This document shows positions 21,682-24,525 of a DNA stretch of 24,525 nt, in pieces. A program made the position numbers and the translations under genes. Each line of letters opens with the position of its first letter. The stretch's first letter is position 1. The stretch is taken from positions 1 to 24,525 of the forward strand of contig CACZOT010000196.1 of NCBI GenBank assembly GCA_902782795.1. Reading direction: 5' to 3'. This DNA comes from an uncultured Eubacteriales bacterium. Its GTDB lineage: Bacteria > Bacillota > Clostridia > Christensenellales > Aristaeellaceae. The notes under the pieces were generated by a model. It was not told where the DNA came from, did not search any database, and saw nothing but the letters and a program-made list of their open reading frames with translations.

Positions 21682-21728
21682 GGGATTCCTAAGGGCCCTC
21701 TGCCCTGCGGGGATCGGGGCAGGGCCCC
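21682..21728 (-). repeat. GC-rich palindromic intergenic repeat, copy E
   Basis: Read on the minus strand it starts GGGGCCCTGCCCC, then GATCCCCGC, AGGGCAGAGGGCCCT and TAGGAATCCC. This parallels 17140-17190 block for block. It lies 29 bases after the stop of the minus-strand gene ending at 21758, in that gene's orientation. Confidence 0.6.
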
Positions 21729-21757
21729 GCCGCGGCCCCAATAGGGAGTATCCCGCC

Positions 21758-22825
21758 TTACTTGAAATCCTCGCAGGCGCGGACGTAGGCCTCGATGTTT
21801 TCCCAGGGCACCTCCGGCTCGAGCAGGTGGGTGGGGCAGGCCACGAGCCCGCCCCTGTCGCCGGCGATGGCGAGGTTCTCGAAGACCTTGCGGCGCACCT
21901 CGTCCGGGGTGCCGAAGGGCATGACGGTCTGGGTGCCGATGGTGCCGTTGAAGGAGAGGCGGTCGCCGAACTGGGCGTAGATCTCGCCGAAATCCATGCA
22001 TTCGGGCTGCACGGGGTTGAGCACGTCGATCCCGGCCTCGATGAGGTGGGGGATAAAGGGGGTGATGAACCCGCAGGAATGGTACAAAACGAGGATATCC
22101 GGCTTGACGGCGCGGGCGGCCTCGATGACGCGGCGCAGGCGGGGCTTGAGCCAATCGCAATAGAGCTGCATGCTCATCATGGGCGTGCGCTGCATGCCGA
22201 TATCGTCGCCCAGGAAGAGCAGGTCGCACCCGGCGGCGGCGTAGGCGCGGGCGCGCACGACGGAATTGTCCGTGACCCGGTCGAGGATATACTCGGCCAT
22301 GGGGTCGTCCGACATCATATCCATCATCATCTCTTCCATGCCGCGGATGTACCAGGATTGCTCCCAGATGGTCATCTGCATGCTGCCGCAGGCGGCGAGC
22401 CCGCGCGCGTGGATGGATTCGACCTCGGCCTTCTGGACGGAGAAATCCGCGCGGGAATAATCCGGGAAAGGATAGGCCTGGATCTCCTCGAGGGATTCGG
22501 CCGTTTTGAGCGGGCAGAGCATGCGCGTCATGTGCTTGGCGTACACGCTGCCGGGCTCGTGGCCGACGCCGTAGACGTCGATCACGGTGCCGGGCTTGCA
22601 GCCGGTATGATAGCGGGCGAAGCGGCCCACGTCCCGGTCCTCCTCGCGCAGGACGCCGTCGGAGACGCCGCGCTGGGAAAAGCCGAAATAGTCCGCGGGG
22701 CTTTCGGCGGAGCCGGTCACCTCGCGGAAGCGCTCCATCAGGGAGGGGCACAGATCGAAGGAGACGGGAGCCTTCTCGTATCCTGTGCGCCTGTAGAGAG
22801 ACAGAAGATTCTCGCGCTTGTTCAT
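21758..22825 (-). CDS. Uroporphyrinogen decarboxylase (URO-D) superfamily protein
   Basis: The 355-residue protein belongs to the URO-D-like superfamily, which includes haem-pathway decarboxylases and corrinoid methyltransferases such as MtaA and CmuA. It has the late-strand block LYHSCGFITPFIPHLIEAGIDVLNPVQPE. Its HSC, with another cysteine later in CPTHLL, recalls the His-x-Cys...Cys zinc site of the methyltransferase branch. The N-terminus (MNKRENLLSLYRRTGYEKAPV) is unlike true HemE, and no other haem gene is near, so a haem role is unlikely. Related proteins are abundant in gut Clostridia and are mostly uncharacterised. GAGGAGGG lies nine bases before the ATG (complement at 22823-22825), and the frame open beyond it crosses the promoter. 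No cognate corrinoid protein gene is adjacent, so the substrate is unknown. Confidence 0.88.
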   Translation of the reverse strand: MNKRENLLSLYRRTGYEKAPVSFDLCPSLMERFREVTGSAESPADYFGFSQRGVSDGVLREEDRDVGRFARYHTGCKPGTVIDVYGVGHEPGSVYAKHMTRMLCPLKTAESLEEIQAYPFPDYSRADFSVQKAEVESIHARGLAACGSMQMTIWEQSWYIRGMEEMMMDMMSDDPMAEYILDRVTDNSVVRARAYAAAGCDLLFLGDDIGMQRTPMMSMQLYCDWLKPRLRRVIEAARAVKPDILVLYHSCGFITPFIPHLIEAGIDVLNPVQPECMDFGEIYAQFGDRLSFNGTIGTQTVMPFGTPDEVRRKVFENLAIAGDRGGLVACPTHLLEPEVPWENIEAYVRACEDFK

Positions 22826-22850
22826 GGGGCGGATCCCTCCTCTGGAGAAA

Positions 22851-22879
22851 ATGATACGTCCGGCGAGGGCCGTTGTCAA
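22851..22879 (-). promoter_or_regulatory. Consensus sigma-A promoter for the URO-D family gene
   Basis: On the minus strand a perfect TTGACA (complement of 22874-22879) is followed after exactly 17 bases by TATCAT (complement of 22851-22856), 25 bases before the start codon. This is the closest match to consensus in the window. Confidence 0.85.
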
Positions 22880-22886
22880 GGAAAAG

Positions 22887-22915
22887 GCATACGCCGGGGA
22901 GCAGGGCGCATATCT
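22887..22915 (+). promoter_or_regulatory. Weak sigma-E-like promoter candidate for the SPOCS gene
   Basis: GCATACG (22887-22893) and CATATCT (22909-22915) are 15 bases apart, a spacing and shape loosely like sporulation sigma-E promoters. It lies 46 bases before the chosen ATG. The match is poor and would not stand without the spore-coat type of the gene. Confidence 0.25.
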
Positions 22916-22961
22916 CTGGAGAGTGCGGATCAAGAACATGGCGGAAGGGGTGGCGCGAGCG

Positions 22962-24476
22962 ATGGCGCTGGAGATGACGAGGCGGAAGGTGGAAATGGAG
23001 AGGATTGTGAGCGACGAGACGGTGCAGGCGCTTTTGCGCGCGGAGGCCATCGTGCCCGGCGCCGGGCGGGAGAGCGTGCGCGTGCTCATGGAGGAGGCGC
23101 GCTTCGCGCTGGAGAGCGCCGAGGTGCAGGAGGGAGGCGTGGTCCTGACGGGCACTGCCTGGGCACAGGCGCTCTACCGCCTCGGAGACAAGAGCGAGGT
23201 GCTCGCCCTGGCGGCCAGCGCGCCCATGAGCCGCGCCGTGGAGGCGGAAGGCGTCAGGCCGGGCATGACGTGCCTTGCGCAGGCCGAGGTGGAACACGTG
23301 GAGGCGAACTACGAGCGGGGGCATATGGTCTTTCAGATCAGCGTGAACGTGCGCGTGCGCGTCCTGGCCCTGGAGGAGACGGAGGTGGTCGACGGGTGCG
23401 CGGCCTGCGAAGGGGTAGAGACGCGCGCGGAGGTCGTCTCCAGCCGCAAGGTCAGCGCCGAGAGCGGCGCGGCCGTCACGCTCGAGGGCAGCGCCCGCAT
23501 GCCCGAGGCCCTGGACGCCCGGACCGTGCTCATGGATTGGTGCTCCGCCCGTGTGGACGGCGCGGCGGCGGATCTGGGAGGCGTGCGCGTCACCGGGGCG
23601 GTGCTCGCGGAGGCGCTCGTGGGCAGCGGCGTCCCGGACCGGCCCGTGGCGCTGGTGAAGATCACCCTCCCGCTGGACCAGCTCGTGGAAATGCCCGAAT
23701 GGCTCGCGGGAGACGTTGAGGCCGCGGTGACCGTGCGAAGGTTGGACAGCCAATTGCGCCAGGGCGAGGACGGAGCGACGGCGCTGTACGTCCGGGCCGA
23801 GTGCGACGTGCGCGTTCTCTCCTATGGCAGCGACGCCTTCAGCGCCCTCACAGACGCCTATGGCACCGGGGAGAAGGACGTGCGGTGCGAATACCGGGAG
23901 CTCCTCTATTGCCCGGCCCTCGAGACCGTGCGCTGCGCCGAGACCGTCCGCGCAGAACTCCCGCTGGAGGAGGGCGCGCCTTCCGCCGGGACCGTGGTCG
24001 CCGTGCGCGCCAGGGCGCAGATCGGCGAGATCGAGCCCGAGGGTCAGGGGAGCAGCGTGCGGGGCGTGATCGAAGCCAAGGCGCTCTATCTCGCTTCCGG
24101 CTCTGGCGAACCCAATGCTGTCCGCGGGGAGGTGCCCTTCACGGTCTATTGTCCGGTCCCTCTCACGTTGGAGGATTTCCTGCGTGTGGAGGTCGAGAGC
24201 GCCGACGCCGCGGCTGTCATGAACGACCGGCTGGAGGTCCAATGCGCGCTGCGCCTCAGCGGCACGCACCGCTCCGAGGAGGGGCTGCGGGTCGTCGCCG
24301 AGACGGCCGAGATCCCGGCCGAGAAGCAGCCCTTCGGCGTGGTCGCGTATTGGCCGGACGAGGGCGAGAGCCTGTGGGAGATCGGCCGCCGCTACCGCGT
24401 GCCCGAGAGCCGTCTGCGGGAACTGTGCGGCGGCGACGCGCCGAAACCGGGCGAGGCGTTGATCGTAAGGGGGTAG
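22962..24476 (+). CDS. SPOCS (DUF3794) and LysM protein, SipL-like spore coat protein
   Basis: The 504-residue protein looks like SipL of Clostridioides difficile, which binds SpoIVA through its LysM domain and anchors the spore coat. Three SPOCS-type beta domains can be made out. The first is near residues 5-150 (RRKVEMERIVSDETVQALLRAEAIVPGAG). The second starts near the VTLEGSARMPEALDARTVLMDW block, about 170-300. The third is about 315-440 (ALYVRAECDVRVLSYGSDAFSALTDAYG). The LysM-like end spans 463-504 (PDEGESLWEIGRRYRVPESRLRELC and a final GEALIVRG). The length is right for SipL. I chose ATG 22962 because the family begins M-x-LE-KR and GGAAGGGG lies 11 bases upstream; ATG codons at 22938 and 22851 are in frame but have poorer sites. 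The gene is divergent from the URO-D gene. Confidence 0.85.
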   Translation: MALEMTRRKVEMERIVSDETVQALLRAEAIVPGAGRESVRVLMEEARFALESAEVQEGGVVLTGTAWAQALYRLGDKSEVLALAASAPMSRAVEAEGVRPGMTCLAQAEVEHVEANYERGHMVFQISVNVRVRVLALEETEVVDGCAACEGVETRAEVVSSRKVSAESGAAVTLEGSARMPEALDARTVLMDWCSARVDGAAADLGGVRVTGAVLAEALVGSGVPDRPVALVKITLPLDQLVEMPEWLAGDVEAAVTVRRLDSQLRQGEDGATALYVRAECDVRVLSYGSDAFSALTDAYGTGEKDVRCEYRELLYCPALETVRCAETVRAELPLEEGAPSAGTVVAVRARAQIGEIEPEGQGSSVRGVIEAKALYLASGSGEPNAVRGEVPFTVYCPVPLTLEDFLRVEVESADAAAVMNDRLEVQCALRLSGTHRSEEGLRVVAETAEIPAEKQPFGVVAYWPDEGESLWEIGRRYRVPESRLRELCGGDAPKPGEALIVRG

Positions 24477-24482
24477 GATGGG

Positions 24483-24525
24483 TTCGGAGCCGTTGGGCGG
24501 GCTGCGCCCGCCCAACGGCTCCGAA
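24483..24525 (+). terminator. Strong hairpin at the window end, probable terminator
   Basis: A perfect 20-pair stem joins TTCGGAGCCGTTGGGCGGGC (24483-24502) to its complement at 24506-24525 with a TGC loop. It begins six bases after the SPOCS gene stop. The window ends at the foot of the stem, so the T-run that would prove a terminator cannot be seen. Confidence 0.65.

Noticed and set aside
22818..22961. Earlier starts for the SPOCS gene at 22818, 22851 or 22938
   Set aside because: They add residues unlike the family start, two of them cross the promoter of the divergent gene, and their ribosome sites are poor.
1..24525. Mobile element, prophage, CRISPR array or defence island
   Set aside because: I saw no transposase, integrase, phage structural gene, cas gene or regularly spaced repeat array. 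All larger genes are core or cell-surface functions.

Overview
This window is high-GC DNA (roughly two thirds G+C by eye) from a bacterium that looks like a Gram-positive, probably endospore-forming Firmicute of the Clostridia type. The grounds are the gene families and control elements. They include a SPOCS/LysM coat-morphogenesis protein like SipL, a SpoIID-like protein, a YugP-type zinc peptidase, a PyrR leader attenuator, an LCP cell-wall ligase, a VanW-domain protein, an MnmM/YtqB methylase, and sigma-A promoters with AGGAGG-type ribosome binding sites. A high-GC gut lineage (Christensenellales or Oscillospirales-like) is a guess, not shown by the sequence.

Layout. 1-3175: the 3' end of an AlkZ-related gene, then a non-coding gap with DnaA boxes and CTA-type triplets that resembles the core of a chromosomal origin, then dnaN and mnmE two bases apart. 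3176-5468: a sigma-A promoter and a three-gene sugar cluster (TIM-barrel sugar epimerase, aldose 1-epimerase, small TSCPD protein). 5469-8137: an Lrp/AsnC regulator overlapping a class I aminotransferase gene, then a KDPG-type aldolase and a terminator. 8169-10574: ychF and a secreted protein with two VanW-like repeats, each closed by a hairpin terminator. 10587-12240: an LCP protein divergent from mnmM.

12247-17120: a secreted Cthe_2159-like beta-helix protein, divergent from a tight three-gene operon of acyl carrier protein, MBOAT O-acyltransferase and SGNH/DltD-AlgJ-like protein. This has the outline of a dlt or alginate-acetylation system, but no DltA-like activating ligase is present. 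17121-17414: gene-free, with a terminator and GC-rich repeats. 17415-19305: YugP-type peptidase divergent from a SpoIID-like protein. 19312-21525: a sigma-A promoter, a PyrR-type attenuator leader, pyrR and an NCS2 uracil permease, forming a pyrimidine salvage and control unit. 21526-24525: terminator and repeats, a uroporphyrinogen-decarboxylase-family protein on the minus strand, then the divergent SipL-like SPOCS/LysM gene and a strong terminal hairpin.

The points most worth a second look are the origin-like region beside dnaN without an adjacent dnaA, the acyl-transfer cassette without its activating enzyme, the duplicated VanW domain with its usual cysteine replaced by alanine, the PyrR attenuator, and a family of GC-rich palindromic repeats that sit just downstream of stop codons in the same orientation as the preceding gene. 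I did not find an obviously new defence or mobile system. No tRNA, rRNA, CRISPR array, transposase or phage gene was seen.
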